NCBI GenBank assembly: GCA_023433265.1
Contig: JAEZDR010000193.1
Location: 1 to 34,119, forward strand
Source: Bacteroidota bacterium
GTDB taxonomy: Bacteria > Bacteroidota > Bacteroidia > Chitinophagales > Chitinophagaceae
Direction of reading: 5' to 3'
Length of the DNA stretch: 34,119 nt
Shown: positions 25,001-32,395 of the stretch, in pieces
Numbering within the stretch: position 1 is the stretch's first letter
Layout of the letters: the number at the start of each line of letters is the position of its first letter
Notes under the pieces: generated by a model
Database searches by the model: none
Told to the model about the DNA's origin: nothing
What the model saw: only the letters and a program-made list of their open reading frames with translations
Translations under genes and position numbers: made by a program

Positions 25001-25632
25001 AGGGCATCAATTCCAGTGGCTTTTTCAACCCGGCTATGGCAGGTGCAGGATTTCATGACATCATTTATAAATATACCACTTCCGCAGGTTGCACAGACAC
25101 CGCTACAACAACAATCCAGGTTCTTAAAGCGCCTACCGTTGACGCCGGGAAGTCTATTTTTGTTTTAGATGATGACAGTGCTCGCCTTACTCCCCAGGTA
25201 AATGCAGTAAACCCAATTTTTAAATGGTCGCCAACCTCTTTCTTAAGCAGCGACACTTCAAAGATGCCTTTTGTTCGGTTTCCGTGGTATAATGTTTTGT
25301 ATACGTTGAAAGTAACGGGTGAAGAAGGCTGTACCGCTCAGGACACTGTTGGGATGAAGGTGTTATATAAATTAAAGATCCCTAACGCATTTAGTCCTAA
25401 TGGAGATGGTATAAATGATGAATGGGTTATAGAAAACCTTAAGGATTACCCAGGCTGTAAAATTGAAATTTATACCCGCTCCGGAGTGTTGATTTACAAT
25501 ACCATCGGTTATTCAAGGCCATGGAACGGAACAATAAACAACAAAATGGCGCCCAATGGTGTCTATTACTATATAATCGATGCTAAGAATGGCAGAAAAC
25601 CGGTCGCCGGTTTTGTCACGATCATTCGCTAA
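22021..25632 (+). CDS. PKD-domain surface protein with type B T9SS C-terminal domain (gliding motility-associated CTD)
   Basis: A 1203-aa secreted protein. Residues 1-20 are a signal peptide (MKNFLLLLALIGLQTSLFAQ). Residues about 25-480 resemble an IgGFc-binding-type adhesive region (GKDFWLTYP at 27-35, ERPVVVYAH). Three PKD domains follow, with the hallmark FGDG at about residues 627, 712 and 800. The final domain (about 1119-1203) is a T9SS type B sorting domain: NAFSPNGDGINDEW, then IEIYTRSGVLIYN, GYSRPWNG and NGVYYYIIDAKNG. Probably an adhesin; type B proteins need a PorP/SprF partner, and one is encoded 76 nt downstream. Confidence 0.9.
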   Translation: MKNFLLLLALIGLQTSLFAQDYSNKGKDFWLTYPAHVDVQGSVMGIYITSDVNTTGQINAAGTIINFSVNANQVTKKFLGNSGGMDGSNTQVYLNMSDGIKAGAAIHITSERPVVVYAHIIRSARSGATLVLPTSVLGTDYLVPSYQSMGESGGSEEPGIGELAVVATQPNTVIEITPSVKGRNGKPAGVPFQVTLANAGDCYQFQTQRDADISGTLVKSVSSGMGCKPIAVFSATTWSAFDCGGSSGGDNLFQQLFPTKSWGKKFITAPFINRPYNIYRVYVTDPSTVVSVKENNITTVLDLTDYSPTKKCYELKKVFPLSIQADKPISVVQYISSQTCKTGCGTGGGSSAECYSDPEMVILNPVEQTLNSVTFFSAHQNYVPPGQTNVTQHYVNVIIPKAHKSSVKINGTTPNGSFVDITGTEYSYLQQNLTAVSAANPVHRIVADTGFSAIVYGYGNVESYGYNGGTNIKDQYQFLSVQNPYANVDFPATCKNTDLKLALTLPYVPTKLHWFFNNATGMVPNNDVFNNSPVADSTFVKDGRTLYVFKLPSTYKFNAVGTYPISINAFNPTPDGCSGEQELSLNIEVFDRPSAKFKTDHSGCLTEPVQFTDLSEGVGRSINGWRWSFGDGMGAFDKNPTYTYSNAGTFITKLRSINDIGCYADTSSSITLFPQAVADFKVSSPTCATRPVTFTDQSTVPAGGTIKKWYWDFGDGTLDTSLNNSNRTHSYSLEGNYVAKLHVENNVGCKTTVDSMTINVGALPEAGFILPEVCLADANARFYDTSKISDNTASMFKYAWNFGDGNATPANPNTSTDKNPIHKYSAVGNYEVLLTVTSNKNCTTSIKKPFTVNGSIPTANFTVTNASSLCSNNEIEIKNASTVDFGGLTKVQIIWDASNIADIEVDEEPMPGKAYRHSYAAFNSPATKTYSIIFRAYSGETCVDEIIRQVVLHAAPVVAFDPPAAACSNISAYQLTGGKLIGASLPGVGSYSGKGINSSGFFNPAMAGAGFHDIIYKYTTSAGCTDTATTTIQVLKAPTVDAGKSIFVLDDDSARLTPQVNAVNPIFKWSPTSFLSSDTSKMPFVRFPWYNVLYTLKVTGEEGCTAQDTVGMKVLYKLKIPNAFSPNGDGINDEWVIENLKDYPGCKIEIYTRSGVLIYNTIGYSRPWNGTINNKMAPNGVYYYIIDAKNGRKPVAGFVTIIR

Positions 25633-25708
25633 CGCGTTTGTTAAAAATTAATCAGTAAAAAATGCCCAGTTCACTTATTTTTAAACCTCAAATCTCAGTA
25701 AACCTCCG

Positions 25709-26740
25709 ATGAAAAAAACACTCCTCGTTTTTGCAGCGTTTGCATTTGTGTACGGTGTTAAGGCTCAACAGAAACCTCACTATACCCAGTATATTTTAAA
25801 CAACTTTATCGTAAATCCGGCGGTAGCGGGTATTGAGAATTATTGGGACGCTAAAATTAGTCATAGGCGTCAATGGGTTGGATTAGATGGAGCTCCGGTT
25901 ACCACCTACGCAACCATTCACGGACCGCTTTCAAAAGACGATTATGGACGCGAAACTGTAACCACCGTTCATGCACCAGGGGAAAACCCTCGCGGTAGTG
26001 CGTATTGGGACAACTATGAATCAGCAAAAGGCCACCATGGTGTTGGGTTTACGATCTTAAACGACATAACAGGTCCCATCAACCGTACATCAGTCTCAGG
26101 AACATATGCTTATCACCTCGGGATTGCTCCCCGTATAAGTTTGTCTATGGGCGCCAGCATCGGACTACAAAACAATAGGCTTGATGCAAGCAAGCTAAAT
26201 TTTGGTGGTCCAAATCCGGGTTCAGATCCGGCAGTAGCAGGTACCGGCGATCTAAATAAGTGGACGCCCGATCTCGCGGTCGGTGTATGGTTGTATTCAG
26301 CTGATTATTTTGTTGGTGTTTCTGCCCAGCAATTATGGCCGGCAGAATTAAGCTTTGCAGAGGACAATACACTCATTAAGGAAAAAGGAAAATTAGTACC
26401 ACACCTTTTCGGTACACTTGGATTCAGAACTTTTTTTACCGATGATATTTCTTTCGTTCCTTCTGTAATGGTCCGTTATGCAAGCCCTACCCCAATCAGC
26501 TTTGATGTGAATGCCAAGGTTCAATACCAGGACCTGTTTTGGGTTGGTGGATCCTATCGTTATAGCGATGGTTTTGCAGGTATGATTGGTGTCAACATCA
26601 GCAACACGTTCAATATCGGCTATAGCTACGATATTACAACTTCCAGGTTGAATACAGTTAGTAAAGGATCGCACGAATTTCTTGTTGGTTTCCTTCTGGG
26701 TAACAAGTTTAACGATTGGTGTCCTAGGAACCTTTGGTAA
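25709..26740 (+). CDS. PorP/SprF-like type IX secretion outer-membrane protein
   Basis: 343 aa with a signal peptide (VYGVKAQ) and the family opening KPHYTQYILNNFIVNPAVAGI followed by ISHRRQWVGLDGAP. The rest is an outer-membrane beta barrel with many alternating strands (HGVGFTILNDITGPINR, AYHLGIAPRISLSMGASIGLQ) and a C-terminal HEFLVGFLLGNKFNDW. PorP/SprF proteins help T9SS secrete and tether type B cargo such as SprB. The only cargo nearby is the 1203-aa protein upstream on the same strand, with no terminator in the gap. Confidence 0.92.
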   Translation: MKKTLLVFAAFAFVYGVKAQQKPHYTQYILNNFIVNPAVAGIENYWDAKISHRRQWVGLDGAPVTTYATIHGPLSKDDYGRETVTTVHAPGENPRGSAYWDNYESAKGHHGVGFTILNDITGPINRTSVSGTYAYHLGIAPRISLSMGASIGLQNNRLDASKLNFGGPNPGSDPAVAGTGDLNKWTPDLAVGVWLYSADYFVGVSAQQLWPAELSFAEDNTLIKEKGKLVPHLFGTLGFRTFFTDDISFVPSVMVRYASPTPISFDVNAKVQYQDLFWVGGSYRYSDGFAGMIGVNISNTFNIGYSYDITTSRLNTVSKGSHEFLVGFLLGNKFNDWCPRNLW

Positions 26741-26966
26741 TACGGGGACACTTCCAGATGATCCTTTTTATTCAAGTATAGGTGCAGGCCGATCTTACAG
26801 GAATTTCCTTGCAGATTATATATTCCTGCATAGTTTCTGAATTCATTAAGGGCCAATTTCTCCGGCCTACTAAACATATTTTTCCCACTCTTTTAAGGCG
26901 TTTACCAAATACAGCAGTAAAATTGTTTCTTTGCCGGGTAAGTATTTGATTAAATCCAGATGTGTA

Positions 26967-27779
26967 ATGAGCAATGATTTATTAAAAGGAAAGAAGGGAA
27001 TCATCTTCGGTGCTTTAAACGAACAAAGTATTGCGTGGAAAATCGCCGAGAAATGCCACGAACAAGGAGCAGCATTGGTATTAACTAATGCGCCCATTGC
27101 ACTGAGGATGGGCGAAATAAATAAGCTTTCTGAAGCAACAGGAGCCCCTGTGATCCCTGCAGACGTTACCAACATGGACGAGTTAGAAAACTTGTTCACG
27201 AAGAGTATGGAACACTTTGGCGGTAAGGTCGATTTTGTACTTCATTCCATTGGCATGAGCCTCAACGTACGGAAGGGCAAGTCCTATACTGAGATTGATT
27301 ACGAATTCAACAAAAAGACGCTTGATATTTCCGCTATGAGTTTGCATCGTGTCCTTAGAACAGCCTGGGACATGGATGCCATTAACCATTGGGGCAGCGT
27401 TGTAGCGCTCTCCTATATAGCAGCGCAAAGAGTTTTTCCGGACTATAACGAAATGGCCGACGCTAAAGCTTTGCTGGAAAGCGTGGCAAGAAGTTTCGGA
27501 TACCACTACGCTAAGCGGAACAAAGTGCGTATTAATACCGTGTCTCAGTCCCCTACCAGGACCACAGCGGGCAGCGGAGTTAAGGGTTTTGAAGGATTTA
27601 TCAGTTATGCTGAAAAGATGAGCCCTTTAGGCAATGCTTCGGCAGAAGACTGTGCAAACTACTGTGTTACACTTTTCAGTGACCTGACCAGGATGGTTAC
27701 CATGCAGAACCTGTTTCACGACGGTGGTTTTAGCCTCACTGGCGTAAGTCATGACGTGATAGACCAAATGGAAAAATAA
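26967..27779 (+). CDS. fabI: enoyl-[acyl-carrier-protein] reductase
   Basis: A 270-aa NADH-dependent enoyl-ACP reductase of fatty acid synthesis. ATG 26967 gives the normal N terminus MSNDLLKGKKGIIFGALNEQ; the open frame to 26931 is not needed. The nucleotide-binding GALNEQSIAW (15-24), the catalytic Tyr150 and Tyr160 and Lys167 (the FabI YX9YX6K spacing), and SQSPTRTTAGSGVKGF with the substrate loop are all present. This is the expected target of triclosan-type inhibitors. Monocistronic as far as can be seen. Confidence 0.94.
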   Translation: MSNDLLKGKKGIIFGALNEQSIAWKIAEKCHEQGAALVLTNAPIALRMGEINKLSEATGAPVIPADVTNMDELENLFTKSMEHFGGKVDFVLHSIGMSLNVRKGKSYTEIDYEFNKKTLDISAMSLHRVLRTAWDMDAINHWGSVVALSYIAAQRVFPDYNEMADAKALLESVARSFGYHYAKRNKVRINTVSQSPTRTTAGSGVKGFEGFISYAEKMSPLGNASAEDCANYCVTLFSDLTRMVTMQNLFHDGGFSLTGVSHDVIDQMEK

Positions 27780-28141
27780 TACCTTCAGGTTTGCTTCCTT
27801 CAATGATAGTCATTTCCATGCGTCGGAATGGGCGTCAATTCCCGTCCTAAAGCCATAGCTATCGAACCTACAACCCTAACTTAAATATTAAAAATATTTT
27901 TAAGAGGCTCGCACTATTGGAGCAGCCATCGATTTTCATTAACCAAATCACTCACTCCCAAAAACAGCAGCGCTCAGGCTATTTCCTGGTATTTATACTT
28001 CTAAGTTAATAATCATCCACTTACCAAATAGCAAAGCGTACCAATAGGCCAAATACTCCATCCTTAAAGCCTACGTAAAGCGTCAACATTGCGTACTCGT
28101 TATTAAGGGAACGGTGGTTCAGTTTTTGAATTCCTTATTCC
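27780..28141. other. 362-bp intergenic stretch
   Basis: Between fabI and the SemiSWEET gene. It holds only an imperfect AT inverted repeat (about 27884-27904) and short chance frames. No tRNA, riboswitch or terminator can be supported. Confidence 0.5.
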
Positions 28142-28432
28142 ATGCAACTAATTGACATTCTCGGCTATCTCGGTGCAGCGCTAACAGCACTTAATTTCCT
28201 GCCCCAGGTCCTTAAGGCATGGAAAACTAAAAATGTAGATGACCTTAGTTTTTGGATGCTTGTACTAGTTATTTCTGCACAGATAGTTTGGCTGGCCTAC
28301 GGTTTCACTCTTCAATTGGTACCGGTTATCATCGCTAATAGTTCCTTGCTGGTTATGGCGTTAATCCTTCTTATTTTAAAGCTGGTGTACCGTAAACGGT
28401 TGCGAACGCAAAAGATCGTCATTTCAAAATAA
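28142..28432 (+). CDS. SemiSWEET family sugar transporter
   Basis: 96 aa forming one three-helix bundle: helix 1 (about 4-24) ending at the PQ motif in NFLPQVLKAWKTKNVDDLSFW, helix 2 (37-57) and helix 3 (60-84), with a basic C-terminal tail. SemiSWEETs work as dimers that let sugars move down their gradient across the inner membrane. The substrate cannot be inferred. Its stop codon is followed at once by the terminator of the opposing DUF2795 gene. Confidence 0.9.
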   Translation: MQLIDILGYLGAALTALNFLPQVLKAWKTKNVDDLSFWMLVLVISAQIVWLAYGFTLQLVPVIIANSSLLVMALILLILKLVYRKRLRTQKIVISK

Positions 28433-28453
28433 AAAAGGGCTGTAACCAGCCCT
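28431..28453 (-). terminator. terminator of the DUF2795 gene (minus strand)
   Basis: GGGCTG (28437-28442) pairs with CAGCCC (28447-28452) around TAAC. On the minus strand it is followed by a six-base T-run; on the plus strand no T-run follows, so it mainly terminates the minus-strand gene and overlaps the SemiSWEET stop codon. Confidence 0.75.
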
Positions 28454-28478
28454 CCCCTAAATACTATATAATCGGAAA

Positions 28479-28700
28479 CTAATACTCGTCCTCATTAAAC
28501 ATAAAGTCCTCCTGGCTCGGGTAGTCAGGCCAAATGTCTTCTATGCTTTCGTACACCTCCCCTTCATCTTCCAGTTCCTGCAGGTTTTCAACAACTTCAA
28601 TAGGAGCACCTGAACGAATTGCATAATCAATTAACTCATCTTTTGTGGCAGGCCAGGGCGCATCTTCCAGGTAGCTAGCTAACTCTAAGGTCCAGAACAT
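28479..28700 (-). CDS. DUF2795 domain-containing protein
   Basis: A 73-aa acidic protein. The DUF2795 core, MFWTLELASYLEDAPWPATKDELIDYAIRSGAP, is followed by IEVVENLQELEDEGEVYESIEDIWPDYP. This is a small, helical, highly conserved Bacteroidota protein of unknown function. A full-consensus promoter precedes it and a hairpin terminator follows, so it is an independent unit. Confidence 0.88.
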   Translation of the reverse strand: MFWTLELASYLEDAPWPATKDELIDYAIRSGAPIEVVENLQELEDEGEVYESIEDIWPDYPSQEDFMFNEDEY

Positions 28701-28742
28701 AATGAACGTTTTTTATTAAAGCAGGGTTACTCTAATTTTTCG

Positions 28743-28773
28743 CAAAAGTAGAAGTATAAACGAAATAACCAAA
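28743..28773 (-). promoter_or_regulatory. full-consensus promoter for the DUF2795 gene
   Basis: On the minus strand: TTTG (28773-28770), a 19-nt spacer, then TACTTTTG (28750-28743). This is the complete Bacteroidota TTTG-N19-TAnnTTTG architecture, and the ATG lies about 42 nt downstream. It is the best promoter in the window. Confidence 0.75.
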
Positions 28774-28781
28774 TAAGTTTG
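28774..28781 (+). promoter_or_regulatory. candidate -7 box for the LolD-like gene (TAAGTTTG)
   Basis: Exact TAnnTTTG match on the plus strand, starting one base beyond the -33 element of the opposing DUF2795 promoter. No TTTG lies at its own -33 position. The ATG of the ATPase gene is 51 nt downstream. Confidence 0.5.
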
Positions 28782-28832
28782 CAGGCGGGAAAGATAATGC
28801 CGGAATTTGCTAAACGCATCAAAAAAATAAGA

Positions 28833-29495
28833 ATGTTAAGAGCCACAGATATAAGGAAGAAATACGGTGAGTTACAGGTATTAAAAGGTGTAAATATAAC
28901 CGTCCAAAAAGGTGAGATCGCCAGTATCGTTGGCTCTTCCGGGGCCGGCAAGAGCACCCTTTTACACATTCTTGGAACGTTGGATGCTGCTGACGGAGGC
29001 GAATATTTTCTGCACGAATCGGCCATCCATCGGCTTCGCGGCAAGCAACTGGCTGCTTTTAGAAACAGGCACATCGGCTTTGTTTTTCAGTTTCACCATT
29101 TACTTCCGGAATTTACAGCTCTTGAAAACGCGTCTGTTCCTGGCTGGATAGCAGGTAGAAAAAAGAAGGAAGTGGAGGCAAGGGCTACTGAACTCCTGAA
29201 TCAATTGAACCTTGGCAATCGCTTGCATAATAAACCTCAACAATTGAGTGGAGGAGAGCAGCAACGGGTGGCTGTAGCCCGGGCACTTATCAATAACCCG
29301 GATATTGTTTTTGCAGATGAGCCGACGGGAAACCTTGATAGCAAGAATGCCAGGGAGCTTCACGACCTGTTCATAAGGTTAAGAGACGAAATGCATCAAA
29401 CCTTTCTCATCGTTACACACAACGAAGAACTTGCTAACATGAGCGATAGGATATTGCACATGAAAGATGGTGTGATCGTAGATGAACAATGCTAG
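28833..29495 (+). CDS. ABC transporter ATP-binding protein, LolD/MacB-like
   Basis: A 220-aa ABC ATPase; start placed at ATG 28833 because the family begins MLRATDIRKKYGELQVLKGVN. Walker A is GSSGAGKST (about 40-48), the Q-loop is FVFQFHHLLPEFTALEN, the signature is LSGGEQQR, Walker B is IVFADEP and the switch His is in IVTHNEE. The H-L-L-P-E-F-T-A-L-E-N stretch is typical of LolD, the ATPase that releases lipoproteins from the inner membrane. No LolC/E partner is in the window apart from the distant permease at 13.9-15.2 kb. Its stop overlaps that of the converging 601-aa gene. Confidence 0.9.
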   Translation: MLRATDIRKKYGELQVLKGVNITVQKGEIASIVGSSGAGKSTLLHILGTLDAADGGEYFLHESAIHRLRGKQLAAFRNRHIGFVFQFHHLLPEFTALENASVPGWIAGRKKKEVEARATELLNQLNLGNRLHNKPQQLSGGEQQRVAVARALINNPDIVFADEPTGNLDSKNARELHDLFIRLRDEMHQTFLIVTHNEELANMSDRILHMKDGVIVDEQC

Positions 29496-31297
29496 GCAGG
29501 AACCGCTATAGCCGCGTCAGCTACTTCATTCACCCTCGCAGAAAGCTTCTCAAGGCCATCAGCATCCCAGCCCTCAAGGTTGCTCTCGTTTGCAAGCTGA
29601 CGGTAGTAAGCTGCCCCGGCATGCAAATTTGAAACGTACTTCTGTATGTACCTACGCTGCTGCTTGTCATTCCCCCCTGCCTTCAAAAACTCATTCACCA
29701 ACCGCTCCAGGTAATCAATATATAGTTTAAACTCGTTCAGAAACATATGCGGCCTGTTCTCATGGTTGATTATGCTAGTGCGCCCATAGATGTGGTCAAC
29801 CATTTCCTGCAGCGAAAAGGTCCCTTTAAACCAAGCCAGGTTAGGTCCGGGGCATATACTCACCGCAGTAAGTTTTTGCACAAGCGGAAGGTTATTTTTT
29901 AAACGCACTGCATTGGTCAGCCCTTCGCATAAACAGTCCTTCTCTCCTAAACGATGCAGCGTCTCTTCAATGGTTTGTTCATCAAGGGTAGACGCGCGTA
30001 GTTCTTTCTCCTTCAGCACATAATACTGTCTTGAAGCGGTGCAAATAGGCTGTTTAGTAAACTCTGTATTAAAAGCAAGGTACTCTTTCGGGCAAGGACT
30101 ACCGGTTCTCTTTTTAGCTATACGCTCTTTACGTTGCTTTTCTGAACTGCTTGTCTTGAAATTATTAAACGGAATGCCTAATGGGCTCGCATTGCTGATG
30201 AAATAGTCTTCCTGCTTGGCACTGATGAGTTTCTGAAGCGTCTCGTCGTCCACGTTGGTAGCTTCGGGCACCATAAGAAAGGGGCTACCCCACCCTATAC
30301 TGTCAACATTGTACAACTTAATCAGGTCGTTATGTTCTGCTGCAGTTCCTATACCACCTTGCGCTGTAAGTTTCTGTGTCGGAATACCGCTATAAGTGGT
30401 CTTTCCTTTATCAGCAAGTGCCTGTTGGCACATTATATAAAGCTCTTGTTTCAGGGCCTCTCTGTTGATAGCAAATTCATGTAGGATAGGCCCCATAAGT
30501 AAACCTTCTGTGGGGAACGCGTGGCCACCGCAGTTGAGCCCGCTTTCAATTCTAAACTCACTTACCCAAATACCTTTTTTTGCAAGTATTTTTCCCTGCA
30601 CGAGCGCAGATCTGTAATCGCTGACTTTCAAAATAATTTTCTTCCTGGGTTCAGCACCTGCAGTTGGAAAAAAATCCGGGAAGTTTTCTATGTAATTATA
30701 GAGATTAGGGTTGTAGCCCGCAGAGAATACAACTGAACTAGACAAGTTACTGTTTGCATATCCCCTAAGTGCTGTTAATGCATGCGTAAACTCGGTGGCC
30801 ATTCTTCCGCCTTCCTTGTCGTAATATTCACGATCCACCTTCGACATGATGTTTACGTCAATTGCGCCAGCTTGTATCTTGCTCCAAAAAGCCTCTTCAG
30901 CCTGGGGAGTAAGGGATTCACCCATTGCTAAAAGTGATTGGAATTCTTCACGAAGGTTTGAATCAACGGGAAGCAATTGAATGTATTTAAGCAATTCGTG
31001 GTTACTATATAGTCCGCCTGCCCGCATCGCCACCATCTGCTTTTGCAGAAGATCGTTTATGAGATTTAAATAGGCCGTAACCCGCTCTGCCCTGCAATCA
31101 GGTGCTGATTTGGGGATAGGAGTATATTCTAACCCGCTATTTTTACAATAGAAGGCGCGTAAGTCTTCAAGCAAATTGTCTTCAATAATCGAAACAACAG
31201 AAGTAATACCATAACGGGCAACCTTCAGAGGTGTGTCAATCGTGTAACATATACCCATAACAGGAATATGGAAATTATGGGTGGCTTTATCGGGCAT
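29492..31297 (-). CDS. uncharacterised 601-aa protein with Gly-rich loops and a C-terminal Cys cluster
   Basis: No signal peptide or membrane helix, so cytosolic. The N terminus (IPVMGICYTIDTPLKVARYGITSVVSIIEDN) looks like the first units of a (beta/alpha)8 barrel. Two glycine-rich loops follow, NCGGHAF (256-261) and TAQGGIGTAAEHND (311-324), the latter resembling phosphate-binding loops of FMN-dependent nitronate monooxygenase-like barrels. Residues 400-482 hold five cysteines: C402 (PCP), C419, C455-x-C457 and C482 (CPGP), reminiscent of an iron-sulfur site. The C-terminal 110 residues are helical. I recall similar Bacteroidota proteins only as hypothetical. Function unknown; the flavin and cluster proposals are inference. 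Confidence 0.7.
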   Translation of the reverse strand: MPDKATHNFHIPVMGICYTIDTPLKVARYGITSVVSIIEDNLLEDLRAFYCKNSGLEYTPIPKSAPDCRAERVTAYLNLINDLLQKQMVAMRAGGLYSNHELLKYIQLLPVDSNLREEFQSLLAMGESLTPQAEEAFWSKIQAGAIDVNIMSKVDREYYDKEGGRMATEFTHALTALRGYANSNLSSSVVFSAGYNPNLYNYIENFPDFFPTAGAEPRKKIILKVSDYRSALVQGKILAKKGIWVSEFRIESGLNCGGHAFPTEGLLMGPILHEFAINREALKQELYIMCQQALADKGKTTYSGIPTQKLTAQGGIGTAAEHNDLIKLYNVDSIGWGSPFLMVPEATNVDDETLQKLISAKQEDYFISNASPLGIPFNNFKTSSSEKQRKERIAKKRTGSPCPKEYLAFNTEFTKQPICTASRQYYVLKEKELRASTLDEQTIEETLHRLGEKDCLCEGLTNAVRLKNNLPLVQKLTAVSICPGPNLAWFKGTFSLQEMVDHIYGRTSIINHENRPHMFLNEFKLYIDYLERLVNEFLKAGGNDKQQRRYIQKYVSNLHAGAAYYRQLANESNLEGWDADGLEKLSARVNEVADAAIAVPA

Positions 31298-31834
31298 AGG
31301 TTTTCTTTATGGGTCAAAAACGCCTAAAGTTGAAATTAATAAACTGGAGGGCTTATGACCAAGATCATTTTTGAATGTGCAATCTTCTGAAAGGTCGGTT
31401 ATTTACCTAAATATTAATGATCGCTCTCCTCAGTTTTACAAAACATTGTGGCTTTTAAAAGTGTATGCAGGAGTAAATTATATCTTCCTGTCCTGAGAAC
31501 TGCATCAGGTGCAAAAATGTTGTTATCGGGCTCGGATTTGGCAAGTGTGCGTCTATTACATGCAACCTATTATTTAACAACCACATGCCTTACATGGTAT
31601 GCCAGTTGCCTTAATAGGGTGTAAACATGCATAACATGGAAAATAGAGTAGATCACCGTTTTGAAAGTAATAGCAGGCCTGATCGAATGCGCGGAGAGCC
31701 GAGGACGGAAAGCAGCGCAGACAACAGGAGCATTCATGAAAGACCAACCATAGAAAAAGAAACAATTGAAGGCCGGGCAATGAAGAATGATACCCGGGTT
31801 CATGATAAAAAGCGCACTACTTATTGCGCTTTCT
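31298..31834. other. 537-bp intergenic stretch
   Basis: Between the start of the 601-aa gene and the end of lptC, both on the minus strand. A hydrophilic 83-codon plus-strand frame (31627-31878) runs into lptC and through its terminator, so it is not accepted. No RNA gene or repeat could be supported. Confidence 0.5.
31807..31832 (-). terminator. terminator of the coaX - OMP - lptC operon (minus strand)
   Basis: AAAGCGCA (31809-31816) pairs with TGCGCTTT (31825-31832) around an 8-nt loop. On the minus strand the hairpin starts 3 nt after the lptC stop and is followed by a T-run. Confidence 0.75.
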
Positions 31835-32395
31835 TTATAAAGTATCCGGAACAGACACCAAACCTTTTGGATTTGTAATCGTCATGTTAGAAAAGTCTTC
31901 ATTAGATACCATTCCATCACCATAAATAGTTTTATCCTGTTGGATGATTGTAACCGGTTTGTTTGAATAGAACAGAGCTTTTTGCTGATCCCACCAAAGC
32001 TCATTGGTTTTAAGCGTATCTTTTTTTACGTTGAATACTACAACACTATCTCGTAAATAAACCCGGTTTTCGTTTTCCATATAGCGGCCATATTTCGCAA
32101 ACAAATCACTCTCAAAACGTTTAAGGCTATCGTAGAACACTACATGGAGCGTTTTCGGAAATTCCATCTTGGGCGTATCAAGTTGGTAGCGCAACATTAA
32201 TGGAGAATGTAAGATTGCCCGCAGGTTTCCCCCGGTGGTGTATATAGTTTCCACGCCGGTTATTTCTTCAATGCCCAACCTGTCTTTCGAAAGGCGCTCA
32301 ACATCTTTCAAATCGTTTTCGCAACTAAGCATAAAAAAGCAGCCCATAACCAGAGCTGCCTTCCAAAAGTATTTATAGCCGGTGCGACTAATCAT
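31835..32395 (-). CDS. lptC: LPS export periplasmic protein LptC
   Basis: A 186-aa LptC-type component of the lipopolysaccharide bridge. The signal ends in a lipobox-like LSC (FFMLSC, Cys at about residue 25), as in Bacteroidota LptC lipoproteins. The LptC/OstA beta-jellyroll has the strands AILHSPLMLRYQL, YLRDSVVVFNVKKDTLKTNELWWDQ and IYGDGMVSNEDFSNMTITNPKG. It receives LPS from the LptBFG ATPase and hands it on to LptA-like partners. The start overlaps the upstream outer-membrane protein gene by 8 nt, and a hairpin terminator follows. Confidence 0.9.
   Translation of the reverse strand: MISRTGYKYFWKAALVMGCFFMLSCENDLKDVERLSKDRLGIEEITGVETIYTTGGNLRAILHSPLMLRYQLDTPKMEFPKTLHVVFYDSLKRFESDLFAKYGRYMENENRVYLRDSVVVFNVKKDTLKTNELWWDQQKALFYSNKPVTIIQQDKTIYGDGMVSNEDFSNMTITNPKGLVSVPDTL

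Noticed and set aside
27780..28141. Possible tRNA or small RNA in the fabI-SemiSWEET gap
   Set aside because: I looked for cloverleaf arms and a T-loop and found none; only an AT inverted repeat is present.
31627..31878. 83-codon hydrophilic plus-strand frame
   Set aside because: It reads through the lptC operon terminator and into the lptC coding end on the opposite strand. A short real protein cannot be excluded, but nothing supports it.
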